From NCBI GenBank assembly GCA_023252095.1, contig JAHEXN010000041.1, positions 1 through 16,461 of the forward strand: a DNA stretch of 16,461 nucleotides. Direction: 5' to 3'. The DNA comes from Actinomycetes bacterium (GTDB taxonomy: Bacteria > Actinomycetota > Actinomycetes > Propionibacteriales > Nocardioidaceae). The position numbers and the translations under genes were made by a program. The notes below the pieces were generated by a model. That model saw only the letters and a program-made list of their open reading frames with translations, did no database searches and had not been told where the DNA came from. Shown piece after piece: positions 1-6,171 of this stretch (within the stretch, counting starts at the first letter, position 1; each line of letters starts with the position of its first letter).

Positions 1-575
1 CCCGGGAACGTGCGGCCGAGCTTCATGATGATCGCGGCGTCGGTGTCGGCCAGGCGGCGTGCGAGCTCGGGCACCGGCAGCGTGCCGGGCAGGACCGTGA
101 GCACGTCGGTGTGACGCACGAGCGGCACCCCGGCCGTGGCGGTGGCGGCCACGAACGCGGGCACGCCGGGCACCACGGCGGTGTCGAACCGGGTCGACAG
201 TCGGTCGTGCAGGTACATCGCCGAGCCGTAGAAGAGCGGGTCGCCCTCGGCCAGCAGCACGACGTCGCGCCCAGCCTCGAGGTGCGCCCCGACCCGGCGT
301 TCGCAGTCGTCGTAGAAGTCGCTCATGGCCCCGTCGTAGCCACCGGGGTGGTCGACGACACCGGTCGTGACGGGGTACTGCAGGACCTCCTCGACGACTC
401 CCTCGGGGAACAGCTCGGAGGCGATGCGGCGCGCGTTGGAGGACTTCCCGACGCCCTGGTGGTACGCCACGACGTCGGCCGACTCGATCAGGCGGGCCGC
501 CTTGAGCGTGATGAGCTCCGGGTCGCCGGGACCGACCCCGACGACTCGAAACGCGCCGGGCGGCTGCGTGCTCAC
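1..575 (-). CDS. cobI: Precorrin-2 C20-methyltransferase, 3' end cut by window (possibly CobI-CobJ fusion)
   Basis: S-adenosylmethionine-dependent enzyme that methylates C20 of precorrin-2 to give precorrin-3A in the cytoplasm. The 191 visible codons show the tetrapyrrole methylase fold: an N-terminal VGVGPGDPELITLKA loop (about residues 12-26), the LLAEGDPLFYG motif and the VVPGVPAFVAA segment that lines the SAM site. The start is the GTG at 575-573, which overlaps the cobH stop as GTGA, and the N-terminal motif follows immediately, so the start is secure. The reading frame is still open at base 1. Many actinobacteria fuse CobI to CobJ, and the missing part could hold a CobJ domain; this cannot be decided here. 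It is the last visible gene of the riboswitch-led minus-strand operon. Confidence 0.93.
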   Translation of the reverse strand, partial: MSTQPPGAFRVVGVGPGDPELITLKAARLIESADVVAYHQGVGKSSNARRIASELFPEGVVEEVLQYPVTTGVVDHPGGYDGAMSDFYDDCERRVGAHLEAGRDVVLLAEGDPLFYGSAMYLHDRLSTRFDTAVVPGVPAFVAATATAGVPLVRHTDVLTVLPGTLPVPELARRLADTDAAIIMKLGRTFP

Positions 576-1234
576 TCGCGCTCCTGAGCCAGCGCGTTGA
601 GGGCCGAGGCGGCCATCGCGGATCCGCCGCGACGACCGCGGACCGTCACGAACGGCACGTCGATCCCGGTCTCGGCCGCGAAGCCCGCGAGGGCCTCCTT
701 CGACTCGGCCGCGCCGATGAAGCCGACCGGCACGCCGACGATCGCGGCGGGCGGCGGGGCGCCGTCGGCCAACAGCTCGAGCAGGTGGAACAGCGCGGTC
801 GGCGCGTTGCCGATCGCGACCACGGCACCCTCGAGCCGCGTGCCCCACAGCGACACGGCCGCGGCCGACCGGGTCGTGCCCCACGACCGGGCGAGGTCGG
901 GTACGCGAGGGTCGCGCAGCAGGCAGATGACCTCGTTGTCCTTCGGGAGCCGCGCGCGGGTCACGCCCGACGCCACCATGTGCGCGTCGGTCAGGATCGG
1001 TGCGCCGGCCTCCAGGGCGCCGCGCGCCGCGGACACGAGTCCCGGATGGATCACGAGGTCGCCGGCGAGGTCGACCTGGCCCGTGCCGTGGATCATCCGC
1101 ACCGCGACCTTCTCCGCGTCGGCGGGCACGGCCGTGAGGTCGGCCTCGGCACGGATCGTCGCGAACGAGTCGACGTAGATCGCCGAGCCGCTGCCCTCGT
1201 AGGCGTAGCGACTGGTCGGGGGAGCGAGGGTCAT
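572..1234 (-). CDS. cobH: Precorrin-8X methylmutase
   Basis: Isomerase that moves the C11 methyl group to C12 and converts precorrin-8X to hydrogenobyrinate. The 220-residue length is normal for CobH/CbiC. The family signature MIHGTGQ contains His49, which by position corresponds to the catalytic histidine of characterised CobH. The segments TDAHMVASGVTRARLP and GVPVGFIGAAESKEAL are also typical. The ATG at 1234 overlaps the stop of the upstream cobG-like gene (ATGA), and the 3' end overlaps cobI (GTGA). This implies translational coupling within the operon. No residue expected for activity appears to be missing. Confidence 0.96.
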   Translation of the reverse strand: MTLAPPTSRYAYEGSGSAIYVDSFATIRAEADLTAVPADAEKVAVRMIHGTGQVDLAGDLVIHPGLVSAARGALEAGAPILTDAHMVASGVTRARLPKDNEVICLLRDPRVPDLARSWGTTRSAAAVSLWGTRLEGAVVAIGNAPTALFHLLELLADGAPPPAAIVGVPVGFIGAAESKEALAGFAAETGIDVPFVTVRGRRGGSAMAASALNALAQERE

Positions 1235-2148
1235 GGGGTCTTCTCCAGGTCGGGCAGCAGCAGGCTGCGCCACGGGGTCACGACGACCTCGGCGCCGGCG
1301 CGCGCGAGGACCGTGGTGGCGAGGACGGGGGTCAGTCGGCCGTCGGGGACGGCGAGGTGCTCGGCGACGCGTCCGTCGTCCTGCTGGACGCTGCCGTGGA
1401 GCAGGGGGAGTGCGGTCACGTGCGTCCGCAGGTCCCGGGCGTGGGGCGTGCCGAGGACCGAGGCGCCCCTGTCGGGAAGCTCGTCGACGTGCCAGGCCGT
1501 GCCATCCGCCGCCCGCGGCCCGGCACCCCCGCCGGTCCGGTTGGCCAGCAGGAACCGGTGCGCCAGCGCGACCAGCGTCTCGGGCAGCTCGTCGATCGGC
1601 ACGACCTCGCCCCACCCGTGGGCGCCGACCCGCAGCTGGGCCTCGGTGGCCGACACGGCCATCGCGCCGAGGTCGAGCGAGCGGTCGACGAGGTCGCCGC
1701 GCCCGTCGTCGAGCACGACGAGAAACCGCGCGGAGAGGGCAGCGAGCTCGGGATCGGCCCGAACGAGCTCGTCGTAACGGTCCGCGACAGGTCGCAGGTC
1801 GGCCTGGCCGCCGCGGCGACCCGACAGCGGCGAGACCATGACGTTGCGGACGAGCTCGTGCGTCGGGCTCGGCAGCAGGCCGGCCGCCGTGACGGCCTCG
1901 ACGAACGCAGGCGACACGCATCCGTCCTGGTGGGTCAGGGCGCGCAACTGCACGTTGGCCCGCTTGGTCAGGTACAGGCTGCCGTCGGCATGCGTGGCGG
2001 AGATCTCGGTCAGCGCCGCCAGTGCGGCGGTCGGCAGCCGTCCCCCGATCAGCCGGAGCCGCACGAGCGCGCCGTCGTCGGCGATCCACGGGCGGAGCAC
2101 TCCCGGGCAGCGGTCGGCCCGGTCGCGGCCGGAGTCGTGCGAGGTCAC
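1231..2148 (-). CDS. cobG: CobG-like precorrin-3B synthase, C-terminally truncated (lacks Fe-S cysteine region)
   Basis: CobG is the oxygen-dependent monooxygenase that prepares precorrin-3A for ring contraction in the aerobic pathway; it is related to nitrite/sulfite reductases and carries a [4Fe-4S] cluster. This 305-residue protein matches the N-terminal and middle parts: RCPGVLRPW, the ferredoxin-like half domain with LTKRANVQLRAL (about residues 60-71), the RNVMVSPLSGR segment and a late VVTPWRSLLLPDL segment. In characterised homologues, to my knowledge about 360-460 residues long, this last motif is followed by some 80 residues holding the cluster cysteines. Here the stop comes seven residues after WRSLLLP, directly on the cobH start (ATGA). 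Only two cysteines exist, C14 and C78, so a four-cysteine cluster is impossible. The GTG start at 2148 overlaps the ATPase stop (GTGA) and has GAGGAG about 10 nt upstream. It may be inactive, or need a partner. Confidence 0.85.
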   Translation of the reverse strand: MTSHDSGRDRADRCPGVLRPWIADDGALVRLRLIGGRLPTAALAALTEISATHADGSLYLTKRANVQLRALTHQDGCVSPAFVEAVTAAGLLPSPTHELVRNVMVSPLSGRRGGQADLRPVADRYDELVRADPELAALSARFLVVLDDGRGDLVDRSLDLGAMAVSATEAQLRVGAHGWGEVVPIDELPETLVALAHRFLLANRTGGGAGPRAADGTAWHVDELPDRGASVLGTPHARDLRTHVTALPLLHGSVQQDDGRVAEHLAVPDGRLTPVLATTVLARAGAEVVVTPWRSLLLPDLEKTP

Positions 2149-2942
2149 CGGGACATTCTCTCCTCGACCGACGCCCCGGTCGGAAGCGCCCGCACGTAGC
2201 GGACGTGCAGGCCGTGCTCGCTCGTCTCCACGACGGCCTCGACGCCGTAGACCTCGGCGAGCAGCGCCGGGGTCAGGACCTCGGCGGGGCGGCCGGCGGC
2301 ATGCACCCGGCCGCCGTCGAGGACGACCAGCCGGTCGCAGTACGTCGCGGCGTGGTTGAGGTCGTGGAGTGCCATCACGGTGGTGGTCGGGGTGGCGCGG
2401 ACGAGCTCGAGCAGCTCCAGCTGGTGCCGGACGTCGAGGTGGTTCGTGGGCTCGTCGAGCAGCAGCTCGGTCGGCTCCTGGGCGAGCGCGCGGGCGATCT
2501 GCACGCGCTGCCGCTCACCGCCCGAGAGCGTCATGTAGCTGCGGTCGAGGAGGTGGGCGGTGCGCATCGTGGCGGCGGCGCTGGCCACCATGGCGCGGTC
2601 GTTCGCGGTCTCGGGCGACCACGGCGCGCGGTGCGGCAGTCGACCGAGGCCGATGACGTCGCGGACCGTCGGGTCGGCGTCGGTCGCGGACTCCTGCTCG
2701 ACCATCGCGAGACGCCGCGCGACCTGCCGCCGGCTCAGTCCGGCGATCGGGTCGCCACCGAGCCGGACGACCCCCGACGAGGTCGGCCGGAGACCGGCGA
2801 GCAGCCGGAGCAGGGACGACTTGCCGGAGCCGTTCGGCCCGAGCAGCCCGACGGTGCTGCCGGGCGCGACGTCGATCGTGACGCCGTCGACGATCACGGT
2901 GCCGCGGGTCGACCAGGTCGCGTCGCGGGGCTCGATGCTCAT
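2145..2942 (-). CDS. ABC importer ATPase, BtuD/FecE type
   Basis: Cytoplasmic ATP-hydrolysing subunit (265 residues) that powers import through the FecCD-type permease encoded just upstream. Visible motifs in order: Walker A GPNGSGKS (35-42), a Q-loop glutamine in MVEQES (80-85), signature LSGGERQR (139-146), Walker B ELLLDEP (159-165) and the H-loop His193. The GRLPHR segment (100-105) and the NHLDVRHQ stretch are typical of the siderophore/B12 importer branch. The ATG at 2942 overlaps the permease stop (ATGA), and the gene's own stop overlaps the CobG-like start. Substrate cannot be read from the ATPase; riboswitch control and cob neighbours point to a corrinoid or cobalt chelate. Confidence 0.93.
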   Translation of the reverse strand: MSIEPRDATWSTRGTVIVDGVTIDVAPGSTVGLLGPNGSGKSSLLRLLAGLRPTSSGVVRLGGDPIAGLSRRQVARRLAMVEQESATDADPTVRDVIGLGRLPHRAPWSPETANDRAMVASAAATMRTAHLLDRSYMTLSGGERQRVQIARALAQEPTELLLDEPTNHLDVRHQLELLELVRATPTTTVMALHDLNHAATYCDRLVVLDGGRVHAAGRPAEVLTPALLAEVYGVEAVVETSEHGLHVRYVRALPTGASVEERMSR

Positions 2943-4000
2943 GCGTGGCTCCTTCTGCGCTGACGAAGCAGGATCAGCACAAACGCGGGAACGCCCACGA
3001 GCGCGGTCGCGACGCCCACCGGCAGCTCCTGCGGCGCGATCACGACGCGCGAGCCGATCTCGACCCACACCAGGAAGATCGCGCCGAGCACCGTGGCGGT
3101 CGGCACGAGGAGCCGGTGCCGCACCCCCACGATCGCGCGGGCGGCGTGCGGCAGCACGAGTCCGACGAAGCCGATCGCGCCCGACGTCGAGACGATCACG
3201 GCGGTCATGAGTGCGGTCATGACGAGCAGCAGGAACCGTACCTTCGCGACCGAGACGCCGAGGGATGCGGCGGCGTCCTGGCCGAACGTGAACGCGTCGA
3301 GCGTGCCGGCCGCGGCCCAGCACACGGCGACCCCGAGCAGCACGACCGAGCCGCACACCACGACGTCGGACCATGAGGCGGAGCTCAGCGAGCCGAGCAG
3401 CCAGAACAGCACGCCGCGGGTCTGCTCGGCGTCGGCCGCGGTGTAGACGATGAACGACGTGAGGGCCGAGAACAGCTGCGTCGCGGCCACGCCGGCGAGG
3501 ATCATGCGGTCGGTCGTGCCGCCCGTGACGAAGCCCAGCAACAGCACCAGCCCAAAGGCGAGCATCGAGCCGATGAACGCGCCCGTCGCCAGGCCGATCG
3601 CACCGGCGCCGAGGCCCGTCACCACGACCAGCACGGCGCCCGTCGAGGCGCCGGACGAGACGCCCAGCACGAATGGGTCGGCGAGCGGGTTGCGGAGCAG
3701 CGACTGCAGGACGACCCCGCACAGCGCCAGGCCCGCCCCGCAGATCGCGGCCAGCACGGCCCGGGGCAGGCGCAGGTCCCAGATGATCCCCTCGCGCACG
3801 CCCGACAGACCGGAGTCCGGTCCGCCGATGCGCTCGAGGAACACCGCGAACGCGTCCTTCGGACCGAGGTCCGACGGGCCGATCGTGGTGCCGACCGCGA
3901 TCGACACGGCCAGCACCACAAGGGCGAGCGGCACCAGGGCGGCGGTGCCGAGCGTGCCCAGACGAGTCGAGCCGGGACGAGTCGAGCCTGGTGGAGTCAT
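2939..4000 (-). CDS. ABC importer permease, FecCD/BtuC family
   Basis: Integral membrane subunit (353 residues) of a type II importer for metal chelates or cobalamin. Hydrophobic segments fill most of the protein after a short basic N-terminus. Family landmarks are WDLRLPRAVLAAICGAGLA (near residue 70), the RNPLADPFVLGVSSGAS block and the coupling-helix region GFVGLVLPHAARAIVG that contacts the ATPase. The ATG at 4000 lies 2 nt after the lipoprotein stop. The N-terminus repeats GSTR within its first dozen residues, mirrored in the DNA as tandem gacgagtcgagcc copies near 3961-3985. Its position between a binding protein and an ATPase makes the assignment firm; the ligand is open. Confidence 0.93.
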   Translation of the reverse strand: MTPPGSTRPGSTRLGTLGTAALVPLALVVLAVSIAVGTTIGPSDLGPKDAFAVFLERIGGPDSGLSGVREGIIWDLRLPRAVLAAICGAGLALCGVVLQSLLRNPLADPFVLGVSSGASTGAVLVVVTGLGAGAIGLATGAFIGSMLAFGLVLLLGFVTGGTTDRMILAGVAATQLFSALTSFIVYTAADAEQTRGVLFWLLGSLSSASWSDVVVCGSVVLLGVAVCWAAAGTLDAFTFGQDAAASLGVSVAKVRFLLLVMTALMTAVIVSTSGAIGFVGLVLPHAARAIVGVRHRLLVPTATVLGAIFLVWVEIGSRVVIAPQELPVGVATALVGVPAFVLILLRQRRRSHA

Positions 4001-4002
4001 GG

Positions 4003-5031
4003 TCAGTTCGCGAGACCGAGGTCGCGCAGGCCCTGGGCGACCTTCTCGACCGCGTCGACCGTGCGGATCGACGGGTTGAGCTCGGCCCCGGCCAGGTGGA
4101 TGTAGCGCTTCTCCTTGACGGCCGTCATCTGGCTCGTGACGGGATTCGATTCCAGGAACGCGATCTTCGCGGCCGCGGTCTCGGCGGTCTGGCTCTTGCG
4201 GGTCAGGTCGCCGATCACGAGCACGTCGGGATCCTCGGCGGCCACGACCTCCCAGTTGATCTGGGGCCACTCGCCGGTCTGGTCGGCCAGCACGTTGTCG
4301 AGGCCCAGGGCCCGCGAGACGATCCCGGGTCCGCCGCAGCAGCCGGCCATGTAGGGCGACTCGCTGTTGGCGAACCAGTACATGACCGAGACGCCCTCGC
4401 CGAGCGTGGGCGAGCCGGCGGCGGCCAGGCGCTCCTCGAGGCTCGCGACGAGCGCCTCGCCCTCGTCGACCGTGTCGGTGAGCTCGGCCAGCTGACGGAC
4501 CTCGGTGTAGATGTCGTCCATCTCGAGCGTGCCCTCGCGGGCACCGTCGGTGTTGCCCTCCTCGACCTTGCCGCACTCGGCGGCCGACAGATAGGCGGGG
4601 AGCTCGTAGTCGTCCCAGAGCTGGTCGGCCGAGGCAACGCCGCCCTCGGTCAGGGTGCCGGTGAACGAGGCCGTCACGAGGTCGGGATCGGTGTCGAGCA
4701 CGACCTCCAGCGACGGTGCCTGGTCAGCGAGGCGCTCGACGGCGTCGTTGTCCTGCTCCAGGCCGGGCAGGATCGGATCGGTCCAGCCGGCGGTGCCGAC
4801 CATGCGGTCGGCGACGCCGAGGGACAGCAGGATCTCGGTCGTGCCCTGGTTGAGCGAGACGATGCGCTCGGGGCGGTCGGCCTGGGTCACGTCGCCGTGG
4901 CAGGTCTCGACCGTCACGGGGTAGCCCGCCGCGACGGGACCGGAGTCACCGTCGTCGGACGAGGCGCACCCGCTCAGCACGAGGGCGCTGGAGGCGAGCA
5001 GGACGGCAGATCGGGACACATGGGTGCGCAT
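4003..5031 (-). CDS. Substrate-binding lipoprotein of ABC importer 1 (BtuF/FecB-like)
   Basis: Membrane-anchored extracytoplasmic binding protein (342 residues) that delivers ligand to the adjacent permease. The N-terminus has a basic stretch, a hydrophobic core and a lipobox LSGC with Cys22 as the predicted lipidation site. PERIVSLNQGTTEILLSLG begins the periplasmic-binding-protein-2 fold of the siderophore/B12 group. C44 and C153 could form a disulfide, and the second lipoprotein of the window has a matching pair. A further vicinal pair, C231-C232 in AGCCGGPG, is unusual. I chose the ATG at 5031, not the in-frame GTG at 5037, because GAGGAG lies 5 nt before the ATG but directly abuts the GTG. 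It is the first gene after the minus-strand cobalamin riboswitch. Confidence 0.9.
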   Translation of the reverse strand: MRTHVSRSAVLLASSALVLSGCASSDDGDSGPVAAGYPVTVETCHGDVTQADRPERIVSLNQGTTEILLSLGVADRMVGTAGWTDPILPGLEQDNDAVERLADQAPSLEVVLDTDPDLVTASFTGTLTEGGVASADQLWDDYELPAYLSAAECGKVEEGNTDGAREGTLEMDDIYTEVRQLAELTDTVDEGEALVASLEERLAAAGSPTLGEGVSVMYWFANSESPYMAGCCGGPGIVSRALGLDNVLADQTGEWPQINWEVVAAEDPDVLVIGDLTRKSQTAETAAAKIAFLESNPVTSQMTAVKEKRYIHLAGAELNPSIRTVDAVEKVAQGLRDLGLAN

Positions 5032-5050
5032 GGGCACTCCTCGGCATCGG

Positions 5051-5069
5051 GGGTCCGTTCGCGAGACCC
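5051..5069 (-). promoter_or_regulatory. P13-like hairpin of riboswitch 1 (expression platform)
   Basis: In transcript sense the sequence reads GGGTC, then the 9-nt loop TCGCGAACG, then GACCC, a perfect 5-bp stem about 19 nt before the lipoprotein ATG. The same loop occurs on a wholly different stem downstream of riboswitch 2. It contains CGCG, complementary to the CGCG in the aptamer loop L5 (5207-5203, ACGCG). Cobalamin riboswitches are known to use an L5-L13 kissing contact to report ligand binding. The Shine-Dalgarno GAGGAG lies just downstream, consistent with translational control. Confidence 0.6.
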
Positions 5070-5100
5070 GGGGGACGCACCGCGACGGACGTCACGGCGT

Positions 5101-5243
5101 GCCAGCAGGTCTTCGGACTCGGGATCACCCTCACGGGACGTCTTCCCAGGACCCCCGAGGAGGTCCCAGTGACGTCTGTCCCGCTCGTCGCCCTCACCGC
5201 TGCGCGTCAGTCCCGGAGTCGCACCGGATTCCCTTGCGCTGGC
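5101..5243 (-). promoter_or_regulatory. Cobalamin riboswitch 1 (aptamer)
   Basis: Adenosylcobalamin-type RNA switch expected to repress the importer/cobGHI operon when cobalamin is plentiful. In transcript sense the closing stem is GCCAGC (5243-5238) with GCTGGC (5106-5101). Inside are the consensus blocks AGGGAATCCGGTGCGACTCC, the P5 stem CTG-ACGCG-CAG, GCGGTGAGGGCGACGAG, a pairable GGACCTCC hairpin arm near the middle, GTCCTGGGAAGACGT and the terminal CCGAAGACCTGCTGGC. The first lipoprotein ATG is 70 nt downstream. It is nearly a copy of riboswitch 2, in opposite orientation. Confidence 0.95.
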
Positions 5244-5249
5244 GATCGC

Positions 5250-5255
5250 ACCCTA
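5250..5255 (-). promoter_or_regulatory. Putative -10 box for riboswitch 1 operon
   Basis: TAGGGT on the minus strand fits the actinobacterial TANNNT -10 pattern. It sits 6 nt before the first base of the aptamer closing stem, where transcription should begin. Riboswitch 2 has TACGGT at the same distance. No convincing -35 hexamer was found. Confidence 0.45.
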
Positions 5256-5281
5256 GCCGAGGGGCAGTACCGTGACGGCCC

Positions 5282-5926
5282 ATGGGGGCGACCGGGCTGG
5301 CGCGGCTGGGGCCGTTCTTCGTCGTCGACGCGGTCGACGACGGTCCGTGGCGAGCGCTGGCCGAGCTGGTCTCCGGTGACGCCCTCGCCGAGCGGGTCGC
5401 CTGGACTCGTGACGCCCTCGGGAGTCGCGCGGGCGTCGAGGTCGAGGAGCGGGTCGCGGCGTCGACCGCCTCGCTCGGGATCTTCGCGCGGGTCCTCTCA
5501 CCCGCGGTCGGCGCGACGCTGCTCGGGGTCGATGCTCCGGATCCCGGTTCGCTGCGATGGCAGCCCGTCGAGGGTGGGCCGATGCGCCTCGCGGCCGAGA
5601 CCTGGGGACGGCACCCGCCGGGCGAGGTCGTCGACACCGTGATCGCCCCGCTCGTCGACCGGCTCGACACCGAGCACGGCGTCTCCGTGAAGATCGGCTG
5701 GGGCAACGCCGCCTCGGCCGTGCACGGCGCCGCGCGCATGGCCGCCCAGACCGATCCCACCCTCGCCCCGGCCGCCGGGAGCCTGCTCCTCGACGTGCTC
5801 GCGCACCCGCTCCTGACGGACACCGCCGACGTCGGCCCGCCGTTCGTGCGCCGGTCCTGCTGCCTGTACTACCGGCTGCCCGGCGGCGGTTACTGCGGCG
5901 ACTGCGTGCTGGCTCACAGCGGCTGA
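5282..5926 (+). CDS. FhuF-like [2Fe-2S] protein 1 (candidate metal-chelate or corrinoid reductase)
   Basis: A 214-residue protein ending in CC-x10-C-x2-C (C193, C194, C205, C208), the [2Fe-2S] ligand pattern of the E. coli ferric-siderophore reductase FhuF. No signal peptide or membrane segment is visible, so it should act in the cytoplasm. A WGNAASAV segment (140-147) is shared with the second FhuF-like protein here. FhuF proteins reduce imported Fe(III)-siderophores to free the iron. By analogy this one could reduce a Co(III) chelate or corrinoid taken up by the flanking importers; that is inference. The gene is divergent from operon 1 and sits 26 nt from its -10 box. No good Shine-Dalgarno precedes ATG 5282. 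A TACCGT at 5268-5273 could be a -10 box giving a leaderless message. It is not itself behind a riboswitch. Confidence 0.8.
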   Translation: MGATGLARLGPFFVVDAVDDGPWRALAELVSGDALAERVAWTRDALGSRAGVEVEERVAASTASLGIFARVLSPAVGATLLGVDAPDPGSLRWQPVEGGPMRLAAETWGRHPPGEVVDTVIAPLVDRLDTEHGVSVKIGWGNAASAVHGAARMAAQTDPTLAPAAGSLLLDVLAHPLLTDTADVGPPFVRRSCCLYYRLPGGGYCGDCVLAHSG

Positions 5927-5946
5927 GCGGCGTCCGCCCGGGCTGC

Positions 5947-5952
5947 TACGGT
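5947..5952 (+). promoter_or_regulatory. Putative -10 box for riboswitch 2 operon
   Basis: TACGGT fits TANNNT and lies 6 nt before the aptamer closing stem, the same geometry as riboswitch 1. It is 20 nt after the stop of the FhuF-like gene, so operon 2 probably has its own start in addition to any read-through. The -35 region is not recognisable. Confidence 0.45.
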
Positions 5953-5958
5953 GCGATT

Positions 5959-6100
5959 GCCAGCGACAGGGAACCCGGTGTGACTCCGGGACTGACGCGC
6001 AGCGGTGAGGGCGACGAGCGGGACAGACGTCACTGGGGCTCCTTGGGAGTCCTGGGAAGACGTTCCGTGAGGCTGAACCCGAGTCCGAAGACCTGCTGGC
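5959..6100 (+). promoter_or_regulatory. Cobalamin riboswitch 2 (aptamer)
   Basis: Closing stem GCCAGC (5959-5964) with GCTGGC (6095-6100). The consensus core AGGGAACCCGGTGTGACTCC, P5 CTG-ACGCG-CAG (L5 at 5995-5999), GCGGTGAGGGCGACGAG and the terminal CCGAAGACCTGCTGGC are all present. The central hairpin differs from riboswitch 1 in sequence and by one base in length, yet still pairs (GGGCTCC with GGAGTCC). This indicates selection on structure. It should control the lipoprotein, FhuF-like, permease and ATPase genes that follow. Confidence 0.95.
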
Positions 6101-6134
6101 AGCGTGAGGCAGTCCGCCTCGCACCCACCCCCAC

Positions 6135-6153
6135 AGGCTTCGCGAACGAGCCT
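6135..6153 (+). promoter_or_regulatory. P13-like hairpin of riboswitch 2
   Basis: AGGCT, loop TCGCGAACG, AGCCT. The 9-nt loop is identical to that of the hairpin behind riboswitch 1, while the 5-bp stem is entirely different but still perfect. That covariation makes it a good candidate for the L13 partner of L5. It ends 18 nt before the GTG at 6172, close to the 19-nt distance seen in operon 1. Confidence 0.6.
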
Positions 6154-6171
6154 CGAGTGAACGGATCCCCC

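Larger units (their letters stand above)
5100..6101. repeat. Inverted repeat of two riboswitches flanking the fhuF-like gene
   Basis: Bases 5100-5252 (minus) and 5950-6101 (plus) align over about 153 nt with roughly eleven mismatches and one single-base gap, about 92% identity counted by eye. The copies are inverted and enclose one gene, the small FhuF-like protein. Matches extend from just inside the -10 box to the last base of the aptamer. Coding sequences on either side do not share this identity, so the riboswitch itself was duplicated, or homogenised by gene conversion. Confidence 0.85.

Noticed and set aside
4946..5275. Short frames of about 83 codons on both strands over the first riboswitch
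   Set aside because: They translate structured RNA leader; similar peptides near riboswitch 2 merely reflect the riboswitch duplication.
5557..6171. N-terminal extension of lipoprotein 2 back to 5557
   Set aside because: This frame runs through the FhuF-like gene and riboswitch 2; the signal peptide and lipobox begin only after 6172.
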